Assembly (NCBI GenBank): GCA_949372955.1
Contig: CASIAX010000012.1
Coordinates: forward strand, 1-7,300
Length of the DNA stretch: 7,300 nt
Direction of reading: 5' to 3'
From: SGZJ01 sp949372955
Lineage (GTDB): Bacteria > Bacteroidota > Bacteroidia > Flavobacteriales > Flavobacteriaceae
A model generated the notes under the pieces. It was given only the letters and a program-made list of their open reading frames with translations. It searched no databases and was not told the origin of the DNA. Of this stretch, positions 1 through 6,783 are shown one piece after another (the first letter of the stretch is position 1; each line of letters opens with the position of its first letter). The position numbers were made by a program, and so were the translations under genes.

Positions 1-693
1 TCCAGTTGGATGCATCCTATAAAGCCATGGCTCCCATGTAGAAACTTTATTTACTCCACTAAAGAGTAAGTCACCATTTTGTGCAAGTGATACGTTAGTA
101 AACCATTCAGAACCATTTCCGTCAACAATGTATTCGTCAACTAAATTTCCAGTATCATCTATCCTTAATATATATCCAGCCATTAAATCAGAACCAGAGC
201 TGGCAAAACGACCTGAAATTATATATGAATTATTTGCTTCTTTAATAATTTTATGACCAACATCTCCACAATAAGGACCAGCACATCCAGTTCCACCATA
301 TGTTTCAGACCAAGAAATATTACCATTTAAATCAGTTTTTACTAAATAAACATCAGAAACTGTATCTGAAGAATAACTAGTTGTATATCCACATGCATAA
401 ATTAAACCGTTATCTTCAATTAAGGAATTAAACACATCATCACCTTGTGCTCCTCCATATGTTTTCGACCAGATTATCACACCGTTAGTATCAACTTTCA
501 TTAGTAAAGCATCAATTGTGTTGCTAATAGTATCAGTAAAAGCACCAGCTATCATAAAATTTCCGTCACTTAATTCAATTATATCTCTAGATGATTCACC
601 AGACAATTGGCCATATTTTTTTAAAAATTCCTGAGAAAAACTAAATAAATTGAAAAACAAAAATAGTAATGTGAAAACAAAATATTTTTTCAT
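1..693 (-). CDS. Secreted beta-propeller-like repeat protein, N-terminal part (runs off the window edge)
   Basis: An open frame of 231 codons runs from ATG at 693 to base 1 without a stop, so the C-terminus lies outside. Residues 1-20 form a signal peptide (MKK, a hydrophobic F/L-rich core, then FSFS before Q21), a pattern common for exported Bacteroidota proteins; no lipobox cysteine is visible. The mature part consists of repeats of about 50 residues: roughly 34-86, 86-134, 144-188 and a fourth from 196. Each has a strand like DGNFMIAG or NSYIISG, then a 'K.D.NG...WS.TYGG' strand pair (WSKTYGG at 75-81, WSETYGG at 128-134). This resembles Delta-60/SBBP-type propeller repeats, often followed by a C-terminal type IX secretion sorting domain, which cannot be seen here. 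Function is unknown; an exported or surface role is inferred. The next gene upstream, at 898, is on the same strand but separated by 204 bp containing a likely terminator and a likely promoter, so this gene is probably transcribed on its own. Confidence 0.85.
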   Translation of the reverse strand, partial: MKKYFVFTLLFLFFNLFSFSQEFLKKYGQLSGESSRDIIELSDGNFMIAGAFTDTISNTIDALLMKVDTNGVIIWSKTYGGAQGDDVFNSLIEDNGLIYACGYTTSYSSDTVSDVYLVKTDLNGNISWSETYGGTGCAGPYCGDVGHKIIKEANNSYIISGRFASSGSDLMAGYILRIDDTGNLVDEYIVDGNGSEWFTNVSLAQNGDLLFSGVNKVSTWEPWLYRMHPTG

Positions 694-761
694 AAAATAA
701 TTATTTATAATTTTTATAAAAATATGTAAAAATATTTACAAAAATCATAATACTTAAAATT

Positions 762-800
762 CAAAAAATCACATAATATTTTGTATTACAGGCTCTTAAC
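762..800 (-). promoter_or_regulatory. Upstream element, copy A (shared with 6611-6650), probable promoter/operator
   Basis: Read on the minus strand this 39 nt stretch begins GTTAAG, carries CTGTA and ACAAAA, then ATTATG, and ends in TTTTTTG, 69 nt before the ATG at 693. It matches the element at 6611-6650 at about 28 of 38 ungapped positions, and both lie upstream of a minus-strand gene in the same orientation. A spacing of about 19-20 nt between a TG/TTG triplet and the final T-run-plus-G resembles a Bacteroidota -33/-7 promoter, though the -7 match (TAnnTTTG) is poor here. A second half-copy (CAAAAATCATAATA, plus strand, 739-752) lies 23 bp nearer the gene. Promoter function is inferred. 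Confidence 0.4.
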
Positions 801-874
801 TAATATGAAATAATTATATTATTTATTGATTTTAAAATAATATTCGTTATTAGAATTTAAATAAATCATTTGGC

Positions 875-899
875 AAAAAAAATCTTTTGAAGAGATTCT
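875..899 (-). terminator. Probable intrinsic terminator of the VTT-domain gene
   Basis: On the minus strand AGAATCT (899-893) pairs with AGATTTT (885-879) around a 7 nt loop. This gives a 7 bp stem including one G-U pair, followed directly by a run of Ts down to 875. The hairpin overlaps the TAG stop codon (900-898) of the VTT-domain gene. The stem is AT-rich and weak, so it is a candidate only. Confidence 0.45.
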
Positions 900-1503
900 A
901 CAAAATTTTAAAAATAGCGATTGTATATAAAAAGAATCTTAAAAATCTAAACAGTGACCACAATAAATAATATTTAAACTTATATTTAATCAATCCCGAA
1001 GTCATACTTACTAGAGAGTGAGGCAGTGGAGATACCGCGCCTAAAACAATAAAAAAACCTCCCCATTTTTGTAAATTAGTTATATGCTTAGATATTTGAT
1101 TTTCTGTGAATTTTTTCACAAAAGGTATTATATACAAATATCTTCCAATTACATAAGAAACAATTCCTCCTAAATAAGAAATAGATGCAAGTAGAAAAGC
1201 GTAAAAAATAGGGTGTGATGATTTATTAGCCCAAACCAGAAATAATTCTGGAGGAAGTAATCCTAAAAAAGATTCAGAAATAAAAAAAACAAACATTAAT
1301 ATCTGGGGGGAATATTTATCAAAAGAATTACTTATTAATATATTAATGTCAATTACAAAAGTATCAATGCAAAACAATATTATTAGAAAAGCAAATAACA
1401 AAAACACCCCTTTTATGGCGATACTAAATAAAAAAGAATAAAAGTTAGTTAACTTATAGTAACGATTGACTCTTTTTAGAGATTGAATTATTTTTTCAAA
1501 CAT
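898..1503 (-). CDS. VTT/DedA-like integral membrane protein
   Basis: A 201-residue hydrophobic protein with the layout of the VTT (SNARE-associated, DedA/YqaA-like) superfamily. A basic N-terminus is followed by a first membrane helix at about 28-50, a re-entrant-type segment at 68-92 with the ESFLGLLPPELFLVWA motif (E77, P84, P85, E86), a helix at 99-124 holding GG-x3-Y-x2-GR (112-121), a second re-entrant segment at 148-172 with the G-x-SP-x-P pattern (GAVSPLPH, 155-162), and a last helix at 178-200. Known members are inner-membrane proteins, some acting as lipid scramblases or undecaprenyl-phosphate carriers; the substrate here cannot be told. The arginine that follows the proline motif in classical DedA proteins is absent, so a YqaA-like branch is more likely. 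It starts 17 bp after the stop of the SDR gene on the same strand, so the two are probably co-transcribed, although no functional link is evident. Confidence 0.75.
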   Translation of the reverse strand: MFEKIIQSLKRVNRYYKLTNFYSFLFSIAIKGVFLLFAFLIILFCIDTFVIDINILISNSFDKYSPQILMFVFFISESFLGLLPPELFLVWANKSSHPIFYAFLLASISYLGGIVSYVIGRYLYIIPFVKKFTENQISKHITNLQKWGGFFIVLGAVSPLPHSLVSMTSGLIKYKFKYYLLWSLFRFLRFFLYTIAIFKIL

Positions 1504-1520
1504 TTATTTAATTTCATTTT

Positions 1521-2147
1521 TTAAAATTTATAAGTTGTTATTACATCCTCATTACTTGTAAGTGCCTCATCAATTATTTTCTTAGCTAAATCTTTAACTA
1601 ATAAGGGCTTTAAGGATTTCAGTAAACCAAGTTTATTAAATGCCTTTAAGAACTTTATACTAATTTTTTCTCCTGATCTTATTAAGTCTGACTGTCTAAT
1701 TAATGAAGGTGGTTGAAAAATTTGAATTTTTTTAAATTTAAGACTCTTTACTGCTTCTTCTAAATCTCCTTTAATTTTTGGATAGAAAAAAAAAGAGTTT
1801 TTGTTTGCTCCAAGTGACGAGACCAAAGAATAATGACTAACACTATTATCAAAAGCCATTTTAGCAAATTCATACTGGTAGGTATAGTCTACTAAGAATT
1901 GTTCATTTTTACTTCCAGCTTCTTTTTTAGTTGTCCCTAATGAGGAAAACAATATATCTCCGTTAACTAAACTATTATATTGACTTAGTTTAGAAAAATT
2001 AATTTCATGTATTATTAATTTCTCATGCTTTATATTAATTTCCTTTCTTACAAATACAGAAACTTTAGTAAAATTAGAATCTTCTAATAATAATTTAACT
2101 ATTTCTTGGCCAGTTGCTCCCGAAGCTCCAAGTACTAATGCATGCAT
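1521..2147 (-). CDS. HTATIP2-like atypical short-chain dehydrogenase (NAD(P)-binding Rossmann protein)
   Basis: A complete 208-residue single-domain protein. The nucleotide-binding loop G-x2-G-x2-G is at 7-13 (GASGATG) after the first beta strand, and R34 after the second strand (VFVRK) suggests NADP(H) over NAD(H). SSLGTT (68-73) follows the fourth strand. The catalytic region has SS at 110-111 and a Y-x3-K dyad (Y122, K126) in YPKIKGDLE, closely following the atypical-SDR subgroup of human HTATIP2/TIP30 and bacterial 'oxidoreductase' homologues of about 210-220 residues. The substrate is unknown; members of this group are poorly characterised soluble proteins. The ATG at 2147 sits directly before the first beta strand, so the start is well supported. 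It is divergent from the HMG-CoA lyase gene and is probably the first gene of a two-gene unit with the membrane protein behind it. Confidence 0.82.
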   Translation of the reverse strand: MHALVLGASGATGQEIVKLLLEDSNFTKVSVFVRKEINIKHEKLIIHEINFSKLSQYNSLVNGDILFSSLGTTKKEAGSKNEQFLVDYTYQYEFAKMAFDNSVSHYSLVSSLGANKNSFFFYPKIKGDLEEAVKSLKFKKIQIFQPPSLIRQSDLIRSGEKISIKFLKAFNKLGLLKSLKPLLVKDLAKKIIDEALTSNEDVITTYKF

Positions 2148-2271
2148 TTTTGTAAAGATTTTAATTATTGCAAATATCTATTATTATTTCATTTAGAGAG
2201 TTAGACATATCAATAAATAAGTCTTTGTTGTGTTTAAACAATTTTAAAAAAAATAGTTATATTTTTATTTA
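2148..2271. promoter_or_regulatory. Divergent intergenic region (SDR gene / HMG-CoA lyase gene)
   Basis: This 124 bp gap must hold the promoters of two divergent genes. On the minus strand GATATTTG, about 25 nt before the SDR start, is one mismatch from the Bacteroidota -7 consensus TAnnTTTG but lacks a TTG at the expected distance. On the plus strand TATATTTT (2258-2265) is also one mismatch away but lies too close to the lyase ATG to be convincing. A 10 bp palindrome, TGTTTAAACA (2231-2240), is present. Neither start is preceded by a clear Shine-Dalgarno sequence. Confidence 0.3.
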
Positions 2272-3138
2272 ATGTTAGAGAAAGTAAAAATCATCGAGTG
2301 TCCAAGAGATGCTATGCAAAGCATCAAGACTTTTATTCCCACAAATATCAAGTTAAGCTATTTACAAAGTGTTGTTGATGTTGGTTTTGATGTTGTAGAT
2401 ATTGGAAGTTTTGTTTCAACTAAAGCTATACCTCAACTTGCTGACACTTCTAAAATTATTGACTCAATTGATTTATCGAATTCAAATTCTGAACTACTTG
2501 TGATTATTGCAAATACAAAGGGTGCAATAAATGCTTCAAAATTTGAAAAAATTAGTTACTTAGGTTATCCCTTTTCAATATCTGAAAGTTTTCAAATAAG
2601 TAACACAAATAAAAGTATAAAAGATTCTGAAAATGAATTAGCAGAAATCCTTTCTATTGCAGAAAAAGTAAATAAAAAGGTTGTCGTGTATTTATCAATG
2701 TGTTTTGGCAACCCATATGGTGATGTATGGAACTTAGATATTATTAATCATTGGATTTATAAATTGAAGGACATGGGTGTTAATATTATATCTCTAAGTG
2801 ACACTATTGGATCATCTACCCCAGAATCAATAAGATCTATTTTTAATTCTGTATTAAAAAATCATAGTGATATCGAATTTGGAGCACATCTTCACTCAGA
2901 TCCAAATTCATGGCATGACAAAATACATAGTGCATTTGAAGCAGGATGCAGAAGATTTGACGGTGCTATAGGTGGTTATGGCGGCTGTCCTATGGCAAGT
3001 AATCAAATTGTTGGAAATATGCCTACTGAAAAAATAATATCTTTCTTAAAGACTCAAAAAACATCTAATAATATTAATTCTTTGCGCTTTGAGAATTGTT
3101 ATAATCAGTCTTTAGAAGTTTTTAATAAATTTCATTAA
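2272..3138 (+). CDS. mvaB: Hydroxymethylglutaryl-CoA lyase
   Basis: A complete 288-residue TIM-barrel enzyme that splits 3-hydroxy-3-methylglutaryl-CoA into acetoacetate and acetyl-CoA, the last step of leucine breakdown; family members are about 300 residues. Visible hallmarks are the N-terminal E9-C-P-R12-D13 (the arginine and aspartate of the active site), SFVSTKAIPQLAD (46-58), SLSDTIG (174-180), the metal-binding H-x-H pair H206 and H208 in GAHLHSD, and the C-terminal GGCP loop with catalytic C239, followed by N249 at the position of the fourth metal ligand in the human enzyme. All key residues are present, so it should be active. ECPRD replaces the more usual EVGPRD-type start of the motif. 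The ATG at 2272 puts the first beta strand immediately after the start, as in relatives. The gene converges on the acyl-CoA dehydrogenase with only 7 bp between stops. Its pathway partners (dehydrogenase and carboxyltransferase) lie next door but on the other strand, so it is controlled by its own promoter. Confidence 0.9.
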   Translation: MLEKVKIIECPRDAMQSIKTFIPTNIKLSYLQSVVDVGFDVVDIGSFVSTKAIPQLADTSKIIDSIDLSNSNSELLVIIANTKGAINASKFEKISYLGYPFSISESFQISNTNKSIKDSENELAEILSIAEKVNKKVVVYLSMCFGNPYGDVWNLDIINHWIYKLKDMGVNIISLSDTIGSSTPESIRSIFNSVLKNHSDIEFGAHLHSDPNSWHDKIHSAFEAGCRRFDGAIGGYGGCPMASNQIVGNMPTEKIISFLKTQKTSNNINSLRFENCYNQSLEVFNKFH

Positions 3139-3145
3139 AATTTTC

Positions 3146-4811
3146 TTAACTAATTAGGATTCTTGAAATATTAGCTCTTAAATCTCTTTTACTATTTGAG
3201 ATTTGAAGCATCTTTGATTGCTGAAATATTATCTCCAACGGATGATCTTCTAAAGAATCATAAGTTCCAAAGATTTCAAAACATTCTGAAACTACCTTAT
3301 CCATTAATTGGATTGAAGTTAACTTTGCCATTAGAAATTCTTTTTCAAGATTTTCTGAAGTTTTAAAACTACTATGAATAGAATACACAAACTGCTTACA
3401 GCACTCAATTTCAGAAGCTAACTGAGCAATTTGGTGTCTTATCACTTGAGAACTACTTTTCTTTTCAGCCTTATTATTAGTTTGATTGATATGAGTGATG
3501 GTAATATTTATTGTATTCTCAGCAATTGATATAGTTTTTGTTGCTAATGACAAATCAATTTTATCAGAATTTCCTAAAGTAGAGATTTTATCTTGTTTTA
3601 AAAGATCAATGTTAGTACTACTTAAACTTTCTTTTATATTAACATTTGATTTTTCTTTTTGATATGTGACATCATCAATAATAACTTTAGCAATAATATC
3701 TCTCATAATTTCTGAAGTACCCCCTCCTATTGTTCCAATTCTTGAATCTCTAAACATCCTAGCCATTGGATAATCCTCCGTATACCCATTCCCACCAAAG
3801 AACTGTAGACATTGAGTAGAAATCTTCTCATGTAACTCTGTAACAATTAGCTTACCCATTGAACATGACTTAACATCATAAATTCCTTTATCGAATAAAT
3901 CACAACAATAATAACTAAAAGCTTTCAATGCTTCAAGATCAGATGACAACTGGGATATTCGATGTCTTAATACTTCAAATTTATCTATTGTTCTTCCAAA
4001 TGCTTTTCTCTGCGACATATAATTTAAAGACTCTGATAAAGCAAACTCCATGGTTGCGACACCACTAGGTAAAAAACAAAGTCTTTCAAGTTGTAAGCCA
4101 TTCATTAAATAGTTAAACCCCTTTCCTTCTTCACCAATTAAATTTTCTTTAGGAACCTTTACATTGTCAAAACCTAACTCAGCAGTATCTGAAGAGTGCC
4201 AACCAAGTTTATTGATTTTATTTTTAGTAATTCCTTCTCTATCAAGATCTACACAAATTAAACTAACTCCTTTTGTACCTGCAGAAGGATCAGTTTTTAC
4301 TACAAGAACTACAAAATCACCATATATTCCATTTGTAATAAATGTTTTGGATCCATTAATTACATAGTGATTGTCAATTAGTTCTGCTCTAGTTTGAATA
4401 TTTTTTGTGTCTGAACCAGCATCTGGTTCAGTTATTCCTATACAACTTATTAAATCACCTGAAATTAATCCAGGCAGATATTTATCTTTTAATTTATCAC
4501 TTCCATATTTATAAATATAAGGTGCAGACATGTATTGAACCACCTGTTGAGTAATAAGGAAACCACCACTATTTAGTCTTCCTAGTTCTTCATTAAATAT
4601 AACTTCAAAAAAGAAGTCTAAATTACTACCTCCATATTTTTCTGGTAACGATAATCCAAGAAACCCCATATCACCCATTTTTTTCCAGATAGATTTTGGA
4701 ATTTTTCCATTTTTCTTCCCAAACTTCAAGATTTGGTCTTACTTCTCTTTCCAGGAAATCTCTTAAACTTTCTCTAAATAGATTATGCTCTTCATTAAAA
4801 TACTTCATCAT
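3146..4811 (-). CDS. Acyl-CoA dehydrogenase (LCAD/isovaleryl-type) with N-terminal frameshift and duplicated C-terminal domain
   Basis: A flavoprotein that oxidises acyl-CoA to enoyl-CoA, probably isovaleryl-CoA given its neighbours. Translation from ATG at 4811 (or 4808) gives a normal family N-terminus (KYFNEEHNLFRESLRDFLE onward), but this frame stops at 4671. The rest lies one base out of frame, open from 4738 and reaching TAA at 3146. Removing one A from the run at 4710-4714 joins them as WEENGKIPKSIW and gives a 554-residue protein, the numbering used here. FAD/substrate motifs are ITEPDAGSD (126-134), KTFITNG (155-161), QRKAFGR (267-273), FGGNGYTEDYP (338-348) and GGGTSEIMR (362-370). 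The base is probably E242 in LQLER, as in LCAD (Glu261) and isovaleryl-CoA dehydrogenase (Glu254); the MCAD-type position is G363. The normal family end is near residue 385; a linker (about 381-420) and a degenerate second C-terminal domain (422-554) follow. It lies 62 bp behind the carboxyltransferase gene, probably in one operon. If the frameshift is real, the product may be inactive or made only from a poor internal start. Confidence 0.82.
3149..3547 (-). repeat. Degenerate duplicate of the acyl-CoA dehydrogenase C-terminal domain
   Basis: This segment encodes residues 422-554 of the reconstructed dehydrogenase and repeats the domain encoded at about 3677-4063. An 80-residue block (454-533, bases 3451-3212) aligns without gaps to residues 278-357 (3979-3740) with 26 identities. 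Examples are VIRHQIAQLASEIE against VLRHRISQLSSDLE, and MAKL..IQL.DK...C against MGKL..TEL.EK...C. The FAD-contact motif FGGNGYTEDYP has become FGTYDSLEDHP, and GGGTSEIMR is lost. Both copies end at equivalent places, so the whole domain was duplicated. It is probably structural rather than catalytic. Confidence 0.72.
4706..4718 (-). other. Frameshift site in the acyl-CoA dehydrogenase gene (A5 run)
   Basis: On the minus strand the sequence GAAGAAAAATGGA reads E-E-K-W in the upstream frame, which continues only to a TGA at 4673-4671. With one A fewer in the run at 4710-4714 it reads E-E-N-G-K-I-P, restoring the family pattern W-E-E-x-G-x-I-P. The downstream frame has a stop at 4741-4739 and no ATG before residue M45 of the reconstructed protein; the only early candidate is a TTG at 4729. 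The cause may be a mutation or a homopolymer read error. Confidence 0.75.
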
Positions 4812-4873
4812 TGTTTTGTAAAAAATAAGTTTATACTCTCTTAGAATTGTCTGTCTTAGATTCTCATGTATAT

Positions 4874-6529
4874 CTAAACCTGTAAGACTCCCATATTAAA
4901 TTGCTTTTCAATTGGCGCGTTATTTGCTGCTTCAATCCCCATAGAAATCCATGTTCTAGTATCTAGAGGATTAATCACTGCATCTGTCCAAATTCTTGCT
5001 GCTGAATAATAAGGAGAAATTTGCTCATCATAGCGAGACTTTATTTGATTAAATAGTTCTGCTTCTTTTTCTGGTGTAATTTTTTCTCCACGTTTTTTTA
5101 GAGAAGCTGTTTCTATTTGTAGTAACACTTTTGCAGCAGACTTGCCACTCATTACAGCTAATTCAGCACTTGGCCAGGCAACAATTAACCTCGGGTCATA
5201 TGCTTTACCACACATGGCATAATTACCTGCTCCGTATGAATTACCAATTATAACTGTAAATTTAGGAACAACAGAATTACTTACAGCATTTACCATTTTT
5301 GCTCCATCTTTTATTATTCCTGAATGTTCAGATTTACTTCCAACCATAAATCCAGTTACATCTTGAAAGAAAACCAATGGGATTTTTTTCTGATTACAAT
5401 TCGCAATAAAGCGAGTTGCCTTATCTGCAGAGTCATTGTAAATAACTCCACCAAATTGTATTTCTCCTTTTTTTGTTTTTACTAATTTTCTTTGATTTGC
5501 AACAATACCAACTGCCCAACCATCTATTCTTGCGTAGCCAGTTAAAATAGTTTGACCATATCCTTCTTTATATTGATCAAATTCTGATTTATCTACAAGA
5601 CGTTTGATAATTTCCAACATATCATATGTAGAGTTTCTTTCTCTTGGTAAAATTCCAAAAATATCATCTTCATTCTCCTTAGGTTCTTCACTTTTAGATT
5701 TATTGAATCCGGCTTTTTCAAAATCACCAATTTTATCAACTAAACCTTTTATTTTATCTAATGCATCTTTATCATCAAGTGCTTTATAATCAGTAACACC
5801 AGAGATTTCACAATGTGTTGATGCTCCTCCAAGTGTTTCGTTATCGATATTTTCACCAATTGCTGCTTTTACTAAATAGCTTCCGGCTAAGAAAATACTA
5901 GCAGTCTTGTCAACAATAATAGATTCATCACTCATAATGGGTAGATAAGCACCACCCGCAACACAGCTTCCCATAATAGCAGAAATTTGTATAATCCCCA
6001 TGCTACTCATAATGGCATTGTTTCTAAAAATGCGACCAAAATGTTCTTTATCAGCAAAAATCTCATCTTGCATTGGTAAATACACACCCGCAGAATCTAC
6101 TAAATAAATTATTGGAATTTTATTTTCGATTGATATTTCTTGGGCTCGCAAATTCTTTTTACCAGTAATTGGAAACCATGCCCCTGCTTTTACAGTGGCA
6201 TCATTAGCTACTACAATACACTGTTTTCCTTTTATATAACCAATTTTAACGACAACTCCACCAGAGGGACAACCTCCATGTTGCTTATACATGTTATCTC
6301 CAGCAAAGGCACCAATTTCAATTGACTTTTTTTGACTGTCTAACAGATAATCTACTCTGTCACGAGCTGTCATTTTTCCCTTTTCACGATGCTTTTCAAT
6401 ACGCTTCTTACCTCCACCTAATTTTACTTTAGCAAAACGTTTACGCAGATCAGAAATTAAAAGTTTATTAAAATCTTCGTTTTTATTAAAGTTAATATCC
6501 ATGGGATTTTTTTTACAAAAATTATTCAT
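4874..6529 (-). CDS. Acyl-CoA carboxylase carboxyltransferase (beta) subunit, methylcrotonyl-CoA carboxylase type
   Basis: A complete 551-residue carboxyltransferase with both crotonase-fold halves. It moves CO2 from carboxybiotin to an acyl-CoA, most likely 3-methylcrotonyl-CoA in leucine breakdown. The N-terminal half has GGGKKRIEKHREKGKMTARD (38-57), CPSGGVVV (87-94), NDATVKAGAWFP (109-120), the MCC-like block VDSAGVYLPMQDEIF (144-158) and the oxyanion-hole motif GSCVAGGAY (187-195). The C-terminal half has QFGGVIY (358-364), FFQDVTGFMVG (387-397) and SYGAGNYAMCG (431-441) followed by AWPSAELAVMSG (451-462). Length matches MCC beta (about 535), and the DKEHFGRIFRNN block (160-171) favours MCC over propionyl-CoA carboxylase. 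ATG at 6529 is the longest start. M10 (6502), which begins MDINFNKNED, resembles the usual family start and may be the true one. The partner biotin carboxylase/carrier subunit is not in the window. The acyl-CoA dehydrogenase gene follows 62 bp downstream, so this is the likely first gene of a two-gene operon driven from the element at 6611-6650. Confidence 0.9.
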   Translation of the reverse strand: MNNFCKKNPMDINFNKNEDFNKLLISDLRKRFAKVKLGGGKKRIEKHREKGKMTARDRVDYLLDSQKKSIEIGAFAGDNMYKQHGGCPSGGVVVKIGYIKGKQCIVVANDATVKAGAWFPITGKKNLRAQEISIENKIPIIYLVDSAGVYLPMQDEIFADKEHFGRIFRNNAIMSSMGIIQISAIMGSCVAGGAYLPIMSDESIIVDKTASIFLAGSYLVKAAIGENIDNETLGGASTHCEISGVTDYKALDDKDALDKIKGLVDKIGDFEKAGFNKSKSEEPKENEDDIFGILPRERNSTYDMLEIIKRLVDKSEFDQYKEGYGQTILTGYARIDGWAVGIVANQRKLVKTKKGEIQFGGVIYNDSADKATRFIANCNQKKIPLVFFQDVTGFMVGSKSEHSGIIKDGAKMVNAVSNSVVPKFTVIIGNSYGAGNYAMCGKAYDPRLIVAWPSAELAVMSGKSAAKVLLQIETASLKKRGEKITPEKEAELFNQIKSRYDEQISPYYSAARIWTDAVINPLDTRTWISMGIEAANNAPIEKQFNMGVLQV

Positions 6530-6610
6530 TAAAAATAAAAATATTTTACCAACAATTTAGTAAGTATTGACACCTAAATTTTAGAAAAATAAAAGATTTA
6601 AAATACTTTA

Positions 6611-6650
6611 CAAAAAGACCTCATAATCTTTTGGACTACAAGGCCTTAAC
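6611..6650 (-). promoter_or_regulatory. Upstream element, copy B (shared with 762-800), probable promoter of the carboxyltransferase operon
   Basis: On the minus strand this 40 nt stretch reads GTTAAGGCCTTGTAGTCC, then AAAAGATTATGAGG and TCTTTTTG. It contains TTG, a 20 nt spacer and TCTTTTTG, one mismatch from the Bacteroidota -7 box TAnnTTTG at the usual spacing. It ends 82 nt before the ATG at 6529. The AAGGCCTT palindrome at its upstream end could be a protein-binding site. Similarity to 762-800 in the same orientation upstream of another gene supports a shared function. Inferred, not demonstrated. Confidence 0.45.
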
Positions 6651-6728
6651 TTATATTGTTTTTTAAAAAAAGCATATACATCTTGTTATTCTTATTTATT
6701 CTTAATATAAATTACTCAAAATCATGCA

Positions 6729-6766
6729 GTTATAGTTTTTTTATAACTTCAGCTTAATTAAATTTG
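6729..6766 (+). promoter_or_regulatory. Candidate promoter for the CDGSH gene
   Basis: TAAATTTG at 6759-6766 is an exact match to the Bacteroidota -7 consensus TAnnTTTG and lies 17 nt before the ATG at 6784. The -33 position holds only a T-run, not TTG. A short inverted repeat, GTTATA (6729-6734) and TATAAC (6742-6747) with a 7 nt T-rich loop, overlaps the -33 region and could be an operator or chance in AT-rich DNA. Confidence 0.35.
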
Positions 6767-6783
6767 TTCAAAATAAAAAATCT

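Noticed and set aside
274..310. Cysteine-containing stretch of the secreted protein (C137, C142) as a metal or heme site
   Set aside because: The spacing GCAGPYC does not match a C-x2-C-H heme site or a known metal motif, and the residues fall in a propeller loop.
2231..2240. Palindrome TGTTTAAACA in the divergent intergenic region as an operator
   Set aside because: A single 10 bp AT-rich palindrome without a second copy or a known regulator is not enough to call a binding site.
4164..4367. Plus-strand open frame of 67 codons inside the dehydrogenase gene
   Set aside because: It lies antisense to conserved acyl-CoA dehydrogenase motifs and has no recognisable domain or leader; it is a shadow of the real gene.
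4727..4729. TTG as the true start of the acyl-CoA dehydrogenase
   Set aside because: The conserved N-terminal helix is encoded just upstream in another frame, so a TTG start here would produce a truncated enzyme; a frameshift explains the sequence better.
5604..5789. Plus-strand open frame of 61 codons inside the carboxyltransferase gene
   Set aside because: Antisense to the charged linker of the carboxyltransferase; S/L-rich composition is what an antisense frame of K/E/D-rich sequence gives.
6140..6325. Plus-strand open frame of 61 codons inside the carboxyltransferase gene
   Set aside because: Antisense to the conserved N-terminal half of the carboxyltransferase; no independent signal.
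6611..6640. tRNA-like anticodon loop (CTCATAATC) and a short AAAAGA/TCTTTT hairpin
   Set aside because: No acceptor, D or T arm can be folded around it, and the shared copy at 762-800 does not keep the same pairing clearly.
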